Source: Chara braunii (Eukaryota > Streptophyta > Charophyceae > Charales > Characeae). From it: a stretch of DNA of 47,749 bases. Positions 1-10,530 of the stretch are shown in pieces. The stretch is from positions 2,029,661 to 2,077,409 of the forward strand of contig BFEA01000051.1 of the NCBI GenBank assembly GCA_003427395.1. The letters are read 5' to 3'. The position numbers were made by a program, and so were the translations under genes. Every line of letters starts with the position of its first letter. Position 1 is the first letter of the stretch. The notes under the pieces were generated by a model, which was given only the letters and a program-made list of their open reading frames with translations, was not told the DNA's origin and did not search any database.

Positions 1-291
1 CAAAAAAATATGTTATGTAAAAGAAGAATTAAAACAAATTTTGTCTGGGAGACATCTTCAAATTCCTAGCCAATGATGATTTAAAATTAAAAAATGAAAA
101 AATACTTAAAAACACCAGATTCTGCGAAATCGAGTTTATAGAACTATAAATTAATATAACTTCATTTTTAAGTTAATTGTAAAACTCTTATCAAAAAATA
201 TATGTTGTGTAAAAGAAGAATTAAAACAACTTTCGCCTGGGGGTTATCTTCAAATTCCTAGTCAACGATGATTTAAAATTAAAAAATGAAA
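1..291. repeat. AT-rich direct repeat, two copies about 191 bp apart
   Basis: Bases 1-99 and 192-291 are near-identical. Both run through AAAAGAAGAATTAAAACAA, a stretch containing CTTCAAATTCCTAG, and GATGATTTAAAATTAAAAAA, with scattered substitutions. No gene is visible. The remaining sequence up to about 680 is AT-rich and holds nothing I recognise. It could be the edge of a satellite array or the terminal region of the retroelement that starts to its right; I could not find a matching second LTR. Confidence 0.75.
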
Positions 292-681
292 TTCGTTCAT
301 GTATGAGATAACATATCCAAGCGAATGTATTCGTGAATAGGAGAGCATGTGTGCATGTTTGGGAAACCCCTGAATAGGTTTGTCATGCTACATACCTTAC
401 AGAACTATAAATATGATTTTTTTAGTTAAACAAAATATTGTGATATTTCAGTTCCTGAATTAACGGTGCTTTGCAAGGTACTGATTTTTTGTAAGAAAAC
501 TTGCTTCTCTCCTCATCACTTCTAGTGGTTCTGAAAAAGTAGTTTTTTATTCCTTTTTTGCGTTTAATTTACTTCACATAAAAAAAAATTCATGTAGGAG
601 GCCTGAAAAATGTATTATCAGAATCTTTAAAAATTTTCGTGCAAACCTAACAATTTATTTTGTTAGGTTTTCACGAATTCT

Positions 682-879
682 ATGTTGGTGACCGAAAGGT
701 ATATAACCTATGATGTAATGGTATGGTCGCTGGGATTGATGAAGTACGAAGTGGAAAAAGACGAAACCATCCAACGTGTAAGGGGAAGAGACGAGAATAT
801 TAACTTGCTCATTGAGTTGTTTTTTGACCCAATAAACGATAAGGTAGTGAAGCTAGTGGAAGGGTACAATAATTGGTGA
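682..879 (+). pseudogene. Short unrecognised ORF at 5' end of GYP-1
   Basis: A 65-codon open frame, acidic and hydrophobic, upstream of the gag region. It follows an AT-rich leader and shows no domain I recognise. The following bases (880-1031) remain purine-rich and protein-like but contain stops. It may be the start of a longer decayed ORF in the 5' part of the retroelement, together with the next ORF. Its reality as a coding remnant is inferred only from position. Confidence 0.25.
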
Positions 880-1031
880 GATTCGACAGATGAACAAGGA
901 CTCCTTGCACTTGAAGAGAGTCACCGAGTTAGCTGTGATCTATAAGGAGGAGAGAGAGAGAATAATAAACTGGAAGGAAGAGTTATTGGTAAAAAGAATG
1001 AGAGAGATCTGTAACGAAGTCGAGAAGAGGG

Positions 1032-1526
1032 ATGGCTAGCAGTCCGGGAGAGACCAACAAGTATCAACTGATTGCGGACATAAAGATAGAAGGGTCATTG
1101 GTGCGGGCTAGAGTAGAGGTGATACACGACGAAAGGTTGAGTCAGGAGGAAGAAGCTGGATCCGCTAGAAGTGTTGTTAAGGAAGCAAGGATATGTGTTA
1201 TTTGGAAAGCGGCAGACGAACTTCGGTCAGCAAAAATTGAGATCCACACAAGACCATTTGAAGGAGAGACATTCTTTCGAACGTGGAGGGAAACCATAAC
1301 TGAGGCGAAAACTAAACTAAGAGAAGACGTTGGAGAGTTCGGGGAACTTTCTAAAGACCTAGTCGATGGGGTTTCGTTGAGGACCTTGGAGACTAACTCG
1401 CGCTATTCAAAGGTTGTGTTGACCACCGCTTTAGTTGGCAGGGCTGAAGGAGAGGACACTGACTTCGAAACATTAAAAGAAATTCTAGAAGGTTCGATCG
1501 ACAGAATCTCAACAACTTTGAACTGA
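1032..1526 (+). CDS. Intact 164-codon ORF of unknown function upstream of gag in GYP-1
   Basis: The frame is uninterrupted from ATG to TGA, which is unusual here because every other domain of this element has stops. The protein is charged and Glu/Arg-rich, begins MASSPGETNKYQLIADIKIE, and looks like a mixed beta/alpha domain with a helical C-terminal half. I recognise no catalytic motif, signal peptide or membrane segment. Its place between the leader and gag suggests an extra ORF or an N-terminal extension of Gag. Chance survival of an open frame in purine-rich DNA is the main alternative. Confidence 0.4.
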   Translation: MASSPGETNKYQLIADIKIEGSLVRARVEVIHDERLSQEEEAGSARSVVKEARICVIWKAADELRSAKIEIHTRPFEGETFFRTWRETITEAKTKLREDVGEFGELSKDLVDGVSLRTLETNSRYSKVVLTTALVGRAEGEDTDFETLKEILEGSIDRISTTLN

Positions 1527-1589
1527 GTATCTTAAGGTTAGATAGAGAGAATGAATGTCGAATGAGCTTATTTAACTTCGATTGGGGGA

Positions 1590-2568
1590 GATGTGAAAAT
1601 ACAAGAATCAAGGACGAACAGTCCAGAAAGAAAGATGGGTGTAGAAATTGTTAGTGATGCTGAGAAATTGAGAAGGGCCTTGAGAGAATTGGAGAGTCGA
1701 GCCAAGGAACTGGAAGGGCGAAGCACTACGGGAGAGAGTTGGAGAAAGGAGGTCTTGACAAGGCCCAAGATGACTAGGTTTACAGACATGGTGCTAGGGA
1801 CGCCTGGAGAGAGACCCCTGGGAACCTTACAAAAGGAGCCCCCTACTGGATGGCGTACCCGTCGAGTTCCTATATGCCCCCTTTCTTTGGACCTCAACCA
1901 CCTTCCGTTGTCGGGGTCCAGACGATCTTCATGGGTCAAAATGTTTCCAAGTTCCTGGATGACTGGGAGGTCATTGGGATGAGAGGGGAGTGGACCGACC
2001 AAGAGATGGTTGCAAACCTCTTTCATCATACTGCACCTAGATAGACCGAGAGGTGAGGGGTGCTATCCCCGACGATGGCCGATGGTTGACATTCAGGGAG
2101 AAAGTGAATCGAGCGTTCGCGTGTGATGAGATCTCTTACTCGGTCGAAGATTTGAAAGAAATGAAAAAGGAAGAGAATGAGAGCCTAGTGACATTCGCTA
2201 GGAGATATGAGAAGGCCTCGAACCCGCTAGTGGAAGGAGGATTTATAAGAGAAATAGAAAGATGCGGGATATTCTTAGGCAACTTGCCACGAGAGAAGCG
2301 TGAGATGGTGGTGCGAGAGCTCCCTGCAAAAAGGGTGACGTTTGTGCATGTGAAAGCCTTAGCTCATGATACGGAGGGGCAAAACACTAGGACGTATATA
2401 TTGAAGGTTCTAGATAATCTGGGGAAAGGTGTATCTTCTGGGAGAGGAGGAGGAATGCCTCAAATTGAAAATCGTGAGGTGAGGATCGAAGGAAGGGAGA
2501 CGAAGTCGAATTCGCCAAGAAAGGGGGAATCTAGCCGAAGCGACGAGGAATGGAGAAAGGGGAATTGA
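1590..2568 (+). pseudogene. Gag capsid region of GYP-1, frameshifted
   Basis: Three frames carry consecutive parts of one Gag. 1593-1845 (frame 3) has a helical, Arg/Glu-rich N-terminus. About 1850-2044 (frame 2) includes SKFLDDWEVIG and WTDQEMVANLFHH. 2053-2568 (frame 1) has WLTFREKVNRAF, LVTFARRYE and FLGNLPREKREMV, which match the usual retrotransposon Gag pattern of helices ending in an F-x-x-x-L-P-type segment. At least one frameshift near 1845 and stop codons at 2042-2056 break it. In the live element it would form the particle shell around the RNA. Confidence 0.75.
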
Positions 2569-2647
2569 GGGGACTGGAAGAGAAACAATGGCGAGTGAGG
2601 CGCCTCTAAAAAATAGTCAATGAAAATCTAAGGACGAAATAAAAAGC

Positions 2648-3895
2648 ATGAGGCATGAAAGGCGCGAAGACGAAATGGCTAAGGAAATAGAAACCCTGAA
2701 GGTTGCGATGGAGAAGCTACAGAATAGTGCCTAGAGAAGAGAGGAGCCGCCAGCGCGACCGACTCCACGGTTGGAGAATAAAGAGAAAGGAGACCCTAGT
2801 CCGAAACGAACATGGAACGATAAGGCTTGTATGTATTGTGGCGATGAGGACCACATGAAGAGGGACTGTCAAGCCATGTTGGAGGCCTTAAAGGAAGGGA
2901 TCATCGAATTAGATGACAGGAAATATGTGATGTGGGTGGATGAAGGGAAGCCTGTGTCGTTCCTGCCCTCGATGAAGATTAACGTTCACATCCGAAGGAG
3001 GAGAATGAACGAAGCTAGGGCTAAACAAGCACAAGTACCCAGGGCCACGAAGGTCTCGAGGGTGACCTTTGAAGATGAGATTGACGAAGTGCCTGAGAGC
3101 CCGAGGATCGAGATCTCCTCTATTGAGTTTGAGGAGACCATAGGCGGTAATGAGGCCTTTGTTTGTACTCAAAGGGTTGGAGAGTTAAGTAAAGGGAAGA
3201 AGGAGGATCATGATCAACCGATGATGGATGAACAGGTGGAGTCACCTAAGTTGCCCCTATCCCATAGGAAAAGGGGTCCCAAGAAGTTCCAGTTGAAGTG
3301 TTCGCTAGACGAAGTGGACCTGAGAGAACGTATGAGGCGAGCAATGGACATGGCCATTCCCATCACTCTCAAGGAATTCATAGATGGTTGTGGTCCCACG
3401 ATGGATGAGTTGATAGGGATGATGAAAAAGACAAAAGTGTCACTGTCGGAAGCAACGACCGCTGGAGACCTCAAGGCAGAGGCGAAGACTTCTATATTAA
3501 CAACAGAAAGAGGGAAGGAGAAAGATTGTGAGACTGCTGAGGGAGAGGGCAACTACTTTTATGACCTTGGAAGCGGAAAACTAAAGGTCATGGTGAACGG
3601 AGTTAAGATGAAAGTTATTGTCGATGATGGATTAAAATTTACCGTCTGCGAGGACAAGGTAGCATGAAAGCTCGGGCTAGAGGTCGATAGGAGCGTTGCT
3701 ATGACCATGGTATCGGCTAACAAGTTAAGGCATCCAGCGCTTGGAGTGTGTCATAAGGCCAAGGTAGTGGTGGTGGGAATCGAAGCTCCCGTATCAGTCT
3801 TCACTGTAGAACATTGTTCATCTGAGCTAATCCTTGGGAGGACTTGGTTGACACATATCAACTCGACTACTGAGAATAAGCAGGATGAAATTTAA
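2648..3895 (+). pseudogene. Gag C-terminus with CCHC zinc knuckle, linker and degenerate aspartic protease of GYP-1
   Basis: Frame 2 begins with a coiled-coil-like helix (2648-2731) and is interrupted by a TAG. The zinc knuckle is at 2828-2869, with spacing C-x2-C-x4-H-x4-C (CMYCGDEDHMKRDC), the nucleic-acid-binding end of Gag. After an acidic linker, the protease half near 3590-3664 reads KVIVDDGLKF, where a retropepsin would have D-S/T-G, so its active site is damaged. A TGA at 3665 interrupts it. The same frame resumes and ends with ELILGRTWL (about 3827-3850), the conserved hydrophobic-Leu-Gly segment of retropepsins. TAA at 3893-3895 is the next stop. Confidence 0.78.
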
Positions 3896-3943
3896 ACGGT
3901 CACCATAGATAGGTCTGAGGGTAGCAGGATCACGCTAAAAACC

Positions 3944-4633
3944 GTGAATGAGTTCGATAAACGTCACAAAGTCTCCCTACAGAGTACAGGTCAACTAATG
4001 ACGCGAAGTTGCCAGATGATACCCGAGGAGTTCACCTTGGGACCCCATCAAGTGAAAGGGAAGAAGACGGAAATTGAGGACATGGAGAGGAAATATGTGG
4101 TAGATGGGACCACCTATCCAAAAGAGAGCGACGATGAGGAATTTGAAGGATGTTTTAAATCTATCTTTTTTGGAGGAATTCCCCCACACGGCGGGGGAAA
4201 GAAACACAAAACTGTAGCCCAAAAGGTTCAACCAGCTGCAATTAGCCATGGTAGGACTGGGGAGATAAGGATAACTGAAGAGGAGATAACCTAGATGATT
4301 AGGGAGCGAAAGGTCATTGAAGGTCAAAGAATTACCGCGAGAAGGCTAGCGGGAATGGATATAGGTGATGAGAATATAACAAGGGAGGAAAAAAAGGTGA
4401 TAATAAAGACTTTAAGAGCCTGTGATGTGGCGGTAACTTTCTACGACGCTGGAAGAGGGTGGATAGGTCCACGTTATGCTAAGTCAGCGTGGATCTATAC
4501 GGTTCCGCGTGTGCCATGGAACGCAGGATGGAAGTGTGCTCGGAAAGAAACGGAGATGATAATAAATTTCATGAAGGAAAAGATCAGGACCTTCGTAGCG
4601 GAATCATGTGAGAGCGCATATGCAAACAAATGA
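3944..4633 (+). pseudogene. Spacer and start of reverse transcriptase of GYP-1
   Basis: Frame 2 continues through a TAG at 4292-4294. The last part includes ETEMIINFMKEKIRTFV and ESCESAYANK, which in gypsy RTs immediately precedes the W-F-F-I-x-K motif. The TGA at 4631-4633 lies exactly where that Trp is expected, with FFIRKSNEKLRRIQDLQ following in the same frame. This segment would be the fingers region of the polymerase. No catalytic residue lies here. Confidence 0.7.
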
Positions 4634-5347
4634 TTCTTCATAAGGAAGTCGAATGAAAAACTACGAAGGATACAAGATCTGCAGAAGACAAATAAGGTTA
4701 CGGTCAGAGACGTAGGGTTTATTCCGAACCCCGACCTCCTTGCTGAAGGGTCAGCAGGGCGATCTATTTACTCGGTCCGTGATTTTTTTTTCAGGATATG
4801 ACGGGATTCCACTGGATTATAGAGACCGACATTTGACCGCTATGCACACGCCCCTAGGATTGATCCAGATGATGGTGGTGCCAATGAGATGAACTAATGG
4901 TGTGACTGTTTTTCAAAGAGCGATGGTTACAGTGTTGGGAGAGCTTATATGGTTATACCTGTTTTAGTATAAGTTTTCCTAAACGACTTTCCTATCAAGG
5001 GCCCATACGGAAAGGATGAGACTGAAGTAAAGCTTGGAATAATGAAGTTCGTTGCAAACCATGCTGAGGACATTAAGAAGGTACTGATGAAGCTAGAGGA
5101 CGCAAATCTCGCGGTTAGTGGGACTAAGAGCAGATGGGCGGTGTTCTCTATTAAGATATTAGGATACATATGTGATAAGAACGACAGGCGACCGGATCCA
5201 ACAAAGCTAAAGAAACTTATGAATTGGCCGACACCGCTTCGGCATACCATGAATATACGTCAGTTCTTAGGGGTGGTTGGGTTTTGGAGAAACTTCATAA
5301 AAGGGTATGCAGAGAAAATCGAACTTATAAGCAAGGCTATTGCGTAG
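4634..5347 (+). pseudogene. Reverse transcriptase domain of GYP-1, catalytically dead
   Basis: RT motifs are spread over two frames. 4634-4780 (frame 2) has RRIQDLQ. A 9-T run at 4783-4791 shifts the frame to 4794-4955, which carries GYDGIPLDYRDRHLTAMHTP and QRAMVTVLGE. Frame 2 then resumes with VFLNDFPIKGP at 4973-5005. That is the motif C position, usually F-L-D-D, and the first catalytic Asp is Asn (AAC at 4982-4984). The thumb/connection part (5042-5347) has ILGYICDKNDRRPDP and RQFLGVVGFWRNFI, strongly typical of Ty3/gypsy. Stops are at 4890 and 4970. It would have copied element RNA to DNA. Confidence 0.85.
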
Positions 5348-5378
5348 AGTAGTAGAATGAAAATGAATAAGTGAACAA

Positions 5379-6347
5379 GTGGACGAGGTGAAGGCCTTGA
5401 AGGAAGAGTTAAACTTTAAGGAAGGAGGGCAAATCCTAGGAGTTCCTTATTTCGAGGACGAGGAGAAAAGCCCGTTCATAGTTTGTACTGACGTTGGACC
5501 AATATCTGTAGGGGGTGTCTTAGCTCAGAAAAACTTTAGCGGAAAAGAGAGACCCCTCATATTCGAAAGCAAAACACTGAACACCACCGAGAGGAACTAC
5601 TCCCAGTTTAAGAAAGAAGTCATGGACGTGTTACATTGCTTGAATGTCTTCAGACATTATATTTACGGTCGAAGGTTCATCTTACGAGTCGACCCTACAA
5701 CAGTGGTTGTCGTATTATGGAAAGATTTCTCTCTAACAGACCCTACGATAACTAGATGGCTTATGCACATAAGGATGTTCGACTACGTTGTGGAGCGTAT
5801 ATCAGCCGCTAAGAATTCTGTAGCAGATGGGTTGTCTCGCATATCACTGGAAGAAGGGGATTTGAGGTCGCCAGGAGGGGTCGATAAGTTTTTACGGATG
5901 GAAATAGACTTGGTTAAGATGGAGCCTAGTACTAGTAGTGCCACTCCATTCCTGGAGAACCTCTATACCGGTAAGTACCACCAAATAGGACGATATCTCT
6001 TAGGGGAGGTCGAACTTGATGACAAGCTTAGAAAAGAGGCTCAACAGTATTGTCTTGAGGCAGGTCACCTTTTTAATAGGCCACCCAAGAACGGTGTGCC
6101 GATGAGGGTAGTGTGCAATGAGGAAGTCTTAGAGCAGAAGGAGACTATCGTCGAGCTTCACGACGGGATCGTTGGAGGGCATAGAGGAGTAAAGGGGGCC
6201 TTTGAGAAGGCCAGGAATCTTTACTGGTGCGACGACTTATATAGAGATGTGGAATCATATTGCCATACATGCGTGGAATGTCAGAAACGAGCGGTAATTA
6301 AATACAAAGAACTATTGTATCCTTCGTATCCGATCGCGGTAGGATAG
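5379..6347 (+). pseudogene. RNase H and integrase HHCC zinc finger of GYP-1 (longest open segment)
   Basis: This 322-codon frame is the best preserved part of the element. Residues about 32-155 are RNase H. The acidic residues D38 (CTDVGP), E80 (QFKKEVMDVL), D105 (RVDPTT) and D151 (VADGLSR) all survive. Residues about 250-305 form the integrase N-terminal zinc finger, H262-x6-H269 then C299-x2-C302 (CHTCVECQ). The normal product degrades RNA in RNA:DNA hybrids and then binds cDNA ends. The stop TAG at 6345 separates it from the integrase core in the same frame, so it is a nonsense break, not the natural end. Confidence 0.88.
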
Positions 6348-6356
6348 GAAGTTAAC

Positions 6357-6957
6357 GTGGACTTAGTCAAAATGCCCAAAGGTGAGGGAGGAATGAATTA
6401 TATCATGAATATCAGAGATGATCTGACGGGGTTCGAAGAAGCATGGGGGCTGCGTCAAAAGACGGGGAGAGCGGTCAGCGAGTTTCTAACGGAGAATATC
6501 ACTCGATACGAATGTGTCGGGAAAATTGTCATGGAAAGGGGGTCGAAGTTCATGGCTTAGGAGGTCCACACCTTGCTCCAAAGAGCAGGGATCCGAGTTT
6601 CTTTGTCCACGACATCAGTCCCTAGTGAACGTGCTTGCCAATTGGTATGTGGGAAAAGAGAAAAAGTGGCCAAAGTATCTGAGATTTGAAGTCTGGGTGG
6701 ATAACGTTACTGTCCGAGCCACCACTGGGTACCCCCCCAACACCTTATGGTTCGGGAGGCATTGTCCCTTACCTATAAAGTTCCATATAGACTCGTGGAC
6801 GAGGATTGACTGGGAAGAGGTATCGACTAGGGAGCAGTTACTAGGCGCCAAAATTAGGCAAATAGCTGAGACACTGGAGGATAGCACCCTGGAAGCCGTA
6901 GAAAAATTGAAAGTCCACAGGGGAGAGGACAAGGAAAAATGGGATAAAAACCTCTGA
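6357..6957 (+). pseudogene. Integrase core and C-terminal region of GYP-1 with catalytic losses
   Basis: Frame 3 (6357-6614) has the first core strand, VDLVKMPKGEGGMNYIM, keeping the first catalytic Asp, then FLTENITRYECVGKIVMERG. At the second catalytic position the expected D-R-G is E-R-G. Around 6615-6622 the frame jumps to frame 1, and the conserved block that carries the third catalytic residue (the Glu of DDE) is missing, consistent with a deletion of a few tens of bases. Frame 1 continues to 6957 with VLANWYVGKEKKWPKYL and GYPPNTLWFGRH. A TAG at 6558 also interrupts it. This integrase cannot be active. Confidence 0.82.
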
Positions 6958-7378
6958 GTTAGGCAAAAGGGTATACCTGCTGGGAGCCTAGTATTACTCT
7001 ACGATTCCGCTCTAGAAAGAACGTGGTCAGAAAAACTAGCAAATCGATAAATGGGGCCTTACCGCCTGATCAAGAGAATAGAAGGAGGAGCTTACTTGCT
7101 CGAGGAACTAGACGACGCTAGATGGAAAGAACCCGTGTCTGGAGCAGCGAGAAAGTCTGGACAAATTTCGTCCGATCTTGAAGAAGGACAAAGGAAAAGA
7201 GAGGATTGAAGAGAAACTGGTAGAACCCTCTGAAGAGCCTTCGGTGGAACCCACGAAGGAGCCTAAGCCATCTACCTACGAAAGAGGACAAACCTCCAAA
7301 GGTCCTACGAAAAGGAGGCGAGAGAAGGTCTTAGGCGTCAGAAACAGCCGGAGGAAAGACATAAAGAGAACTAGTTGA
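6958..7378 (+). pseudogene. Integrase C-terminal GPY-like tail of GYP-1
   Basis: Near 7050-7160 one frame reads GPYRLIKRIEGGAYLLEELD followed by a W-K-E-P-V segment. This is the G-P-Y/F module found downstream of the catalytic core in gypsy integrases, where it helps bind DNA. It is followed by a Lys/Glu-rich tail (7178-7378) with repeated E-P-S-x-E-P motifs and no recognised fold. The frame changes between the two parts. No chromodomain was recognised here, unlike the second gypsy element in this window. Confidence 0.6.
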
Positions 7379-7600
7379 AAGGTCTTAGAGTCAGCCATGC
7401 TAAGGTGATAAAGGAAACACAAAGTTAAGGAGAATGTTAAAGGCAGGATAGTCGTAGGCAAAGACGGGGATGGGCATCGCTGCGAGAAGAGACGACGAAA
7501 GGTCAAGAAACGATTAGGCGTAAAAAAAAAGATGATTAAGAAAAAGCGGGGCGAGAAAAAGAAACGAGGGAAAAGGACCCGACGAAAGCGGCGAGGACAA

Positions 7601-8340
7601 TTTTGGGATTGATTGGTAGAGATTAGGAGTCAACATTTTCCTTCTCTTTTCCCTTGATAAATTAAGATGGCTCGCCGTGGACGTCGAGACTTGGGGGGGG
7701 GGGCTGCTGTCGGGCGGCTCCAGCCTTACGCCGCCCTTTTCTTCCTTGATGTCGGGCGGCTCCAGCCTTACGCCTCCCTTTTCTTCCTTGATGATAGCAC
7801 TTGAGGAGAACAGGGTTCGATCAATTTGCTTGGCGGAATCGCAACCGGCATCAAAAGATACGATATCAGATTCACGCAATGAGTGTCGAGGCTGAGGCGT
7901 AAGGAAAAAGCGGATCCATGAATTTTGGGTAAGCGCCCCTTTGCACGCACTATTGAGGCGTATCATTGCCAAGGCATAAAGGAGCGGCTACTACAAAGGA
8001 AGTGTCGGAGACTCCAGGTGAAGGACAGGAACGGGAGGCCCGAATTGCATTAAAAGTCGGGCGAGGGGCCGAATAAGAGAGGGCGCCAGACTTTTAAGAC
8101 GAGCCCTCAGGCGAACTAAGTGGAGGCCGACACCAGAATTCATTGTGGAATCAATACAAAGAAAAATCGCTGTTCGGGTGTGCTTGGGGGTTCGACATGC
8201 GGGCCTTAAGTAAAGTCGAAAGAGAGCATGTGAGGCCTAAGGCCAAGAAAGGGCCCTCAGGCCGTGAACTTATTAATTTCGGGACTAGGCCTTGCAGAAA
8301 TTGACAAGATCTTGACACTTTTCACGTGGGGACCACGAGA
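7601..8340. other. GC-rich stretch without recognised gene, with a 2 x 42-bp tandem repeat
   Basis: Open frames here are short and overlap on both strands. Bases 7709-7750 and 7751-7792 are a tandem duplication of a 42-bp unit (GTCGGGCGGCTCCAGCC...) differing by one base. The stretch may be the 3' end or LTR of the gypsy element to its left, but I see no polypurine tract or matching partner LTR. A G-run lies at 7693-7703. Confidence 0.6.
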
Positions 8341-8994
8341 GCCTAGGCGGGCCCAGGCCTAGGTTCGGAATGAGCCTCTGTACTAGGGCGCTGCAAAAGG
8401 CCCGGTACCCGAAAAAAAACTCTTTTCGCCAAAAACTCTTCGGGGGCCCGAATAGGCTCGGGCGCAGGCTCGGGGGAGCCACGGTGCCAGGGCGCTGCAG
8501 CTTGTTGGTGGCCTCGCAGCATGCAAGGGCTGAGGCACACTCCGAAAAGGGCTCGACAAAGTATAAAAGCCGAACCGGGCCCAAGACGGGACTCTTCCGA
8601 CAGGCGCACTTACAGGCGTTCAACGGGAGCACAGGGGTAGGAGCACGTGAGCCAAGAAAGCACCTAGAGAGTCGACAAGGGCCAGGTGAGAGGAGGTAAG
8701 GAGGGGACGCACGGGAACACCTGCACACGTGCACGCCATAGTCGGGCACAGTGGAAATGCAAGTACGCACGAGCGCACATAGTCAAGCACGCACACGCGT
8801 TGGACGCTTTGCGCACGAGCGTCCGATCATGAGTGCAGCACTTGCACAATCTGAACCGGCGCGGAAGCCTGCGCACAGGTTGAGCATGCGTGCACACCCG
8901 CGCACCAGCGTAGGAAGCCATGCGAAGCTGCGTGTGAGCATGCACACAAGCGTGCACACAAGCGCACCAGCGCGGAGGGCCTTGCGGGCTGCGC
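8341..8994. other. GC-rich, CpG-rich stretch with overlapping open frames, no recognised gene
   Basis: Long open frames on both strands result from high GC content and few stop codons. Sequence from about 8750 is rich in GCGCAC/GTGCGC words and grades into the 51-bp array on its right. No domain, splice pattern or promoter was recognised. Confidence 0.4.
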
Positions 8995-9410
8995 GCTCAC
9001 GCGCACGAAGTCGTGCGGGCCTGCGTCCATACCCCCGTGGTCAGGATCTGAACGCGCAAAGCCGCGCGCACGAGCACTCCAACCCGCGCAGGCGGGATCT
9101 GAGCGCGCACAGCCGCGCGGGCCTGCGCCCATACCCGCGCGGTTGGGATCTGAACACGCAAAGCCGCGCGCACGAGCAATCCAACCTGCGCAGGCGGGAT
9201 CTGAGCGCGCATAGCCACGCGCACCTGCGCCCATACCCGCGAGGTCAGGATCTGAATGCGCAAAGTCGCGCGCTCCTGCCTGCATACCCGTGCAGGTCGG
9301 GATCTAAACGCGCAAAGCCACGCGCGCCGGCGCCCATACCGGCGCTGTTGGGATCCGACCGGGGGAGAGCTGCGCACACCAGCGTGCTCTCGCGCTATTG
9401 GGATCGAAGC
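8995..9410. repeat. 51-bp minisatellite, about eight units
   Basis: The word GGATC(T/C) recurs at 9044, 9095, 9146, 9197, 9248, 9300, 9351 and 9401, so the period is 51 bp with one unit of 52 and one of 50. Units are rich in GCGCGCACGAG and CCCATACCCGCG. Because 51 is a multiple of three, open frames read 17-residue repeats on both strands (for example ARSDPACAGW on the minus strand). These long frames should not be taken as a gene without transcript evidence. Confidence 0.92.
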
Positions 9411-9479
9411 GGGGAAGGGTCGTGCACATCAGCACGCACCCTCGCGCACCAGCTCCGCACAGTCGGAGAAGAGGGCACA

Positions 9480-10530
9480 ACGATGAACAGCTGTTCGGCT
9501 CAGCACCGCAGAGATGGGCCCCTGGCGAGGCGAACTGGGGCATTGGACACAGGCTCGGGACACAGGTACAGAGTGAGCAAACCGGGTATTCGAGCGGGCC
9601 GGGACTTTGGGATGAGGGTCGGGACTGTGGATTTGGCACGGACAGGGCGTAACCTTTGGGCACAGGAACTGGGCATTTGGACGCAAATCATGACTTTGGG
9701 CAGAATTGGGACTGGACTTCAGGCCAGATCGGGACATTGGGCACAGATTGGGACATTGGGCACAAATTGGGACATTGGGCATAGATTGGGACATTGGGCA
9801 CGGATTGGGGCATTGGGTCGGGCCAGATCGGGACATTGGGCACAAATTGGGACATTGGGCACAGACCGGACTTCAGGCCAGATCGGGACATTGGGCATAG
9901 ATCGGAACTTCGGGACGAGGACCGGGACGCGGGACTCAGGTTGGGTTTGAGGGGCACCTGCGACTGGCAGACTGGGGTTTGGATCAGGCCGGGGTGTTTG
10001 GGTCGGACGGAGACGACCAAAGCAGGCTGAGACCTTGGGATTGGACTGGGGTTTCGGGTCCAGCGGGCAAGTAGGTCGAGACATAGGAGCCGCGGGACCG
10101 AGCTGGGACTTTTTGAGTTCGGACCGTGGGCGCAGGACATAGGCTCATTGGAGCCGCGGGACCGAGCTGGACTTTTTGAGATCAGACCGGGGGCGTGGGA
10201 CACAGGCTCAAGCAAGCAGGGGCCCAGCGGTGGGGCCGGAATTTTGGCACCCAACGACAGACGAACTGAAAGATCGGAACTTCGAATCAGGTCCGGACTT
10301 CGAGCCAGGTTGAGACTTGGAGCAGGAATGAGACTTTGGACGGGATCGGGACTTCGGACGGGACAGGAACTTAAGCGAGGCTGGGACCTTGTGATCAGGC
10401 CGGGCTTTCTGATCAAACCGGGCATTTGAAATAGGGTCAGGCCGGGCTATCTGATCAAGCCGGGCATTCGAAGACGGGCTGGGACACCCGGGATCAGATA
10501 GAGACTTGTGAGGAGGACTAAGACACGAGC
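9480..10530. repeat. G-rich degenerate tandem array, core period 19 bp
   Basis: From 9731 onward units of GGGACATTGGGCACAGATT (19 bp) follow each other at 9731, 9750, 9769 and 9788, then continue with interruptions to about 9910. A larger unit containing GGACTTCAGGCCAGATCGGG occurs near 9713 and 9868. Further duplications are 10086-10149 against 10150-10213 (64-bp period, GGAGCCGCGGGACCGAGCTG) and 10397-10438 against 10439-10480 (42-bp period). The whole block seems to be one diverged family of GGGAC(T/A)TT-type units. Open frames inside are products of the periodicity. Confidence 0.85.

Larger units (their letters stand above)
682..7600 (+). mobile_element. Decayed Ty3/gypsy LTR retrotransposon (GYP-1), internal region
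   Basis: Coding remnants appear in the order gag, CCHC zinc knuckle, aspartic protease, reverse transcriptase, RNase H, integrase zinc finger, integrase core and integrase C-terminal tail. That order (RNase H before integrase) is diagnostic of Ty3/gypsy (Metaviridae) rather than Ty1/copia. Each domain is broken by in-frame stops and by frame changes, so no intact polyprotein remains. I could not find a matching pair of LTRs or a primer binding site, so the outer limits are approximate. Confidence 0.88.

Noticed and set aside
7709-7792. 42-bp duplication as LTR ends or att sites
   Set aside because: It is a simple tandem duplication with nothing between the copies.
8751-9950. 399-codon plus-strand open frame in the GC-rich array
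   Set aside because: Equally long frames exist on the other strand and the frame follows the 51-bp period; no start context or domain supports it.
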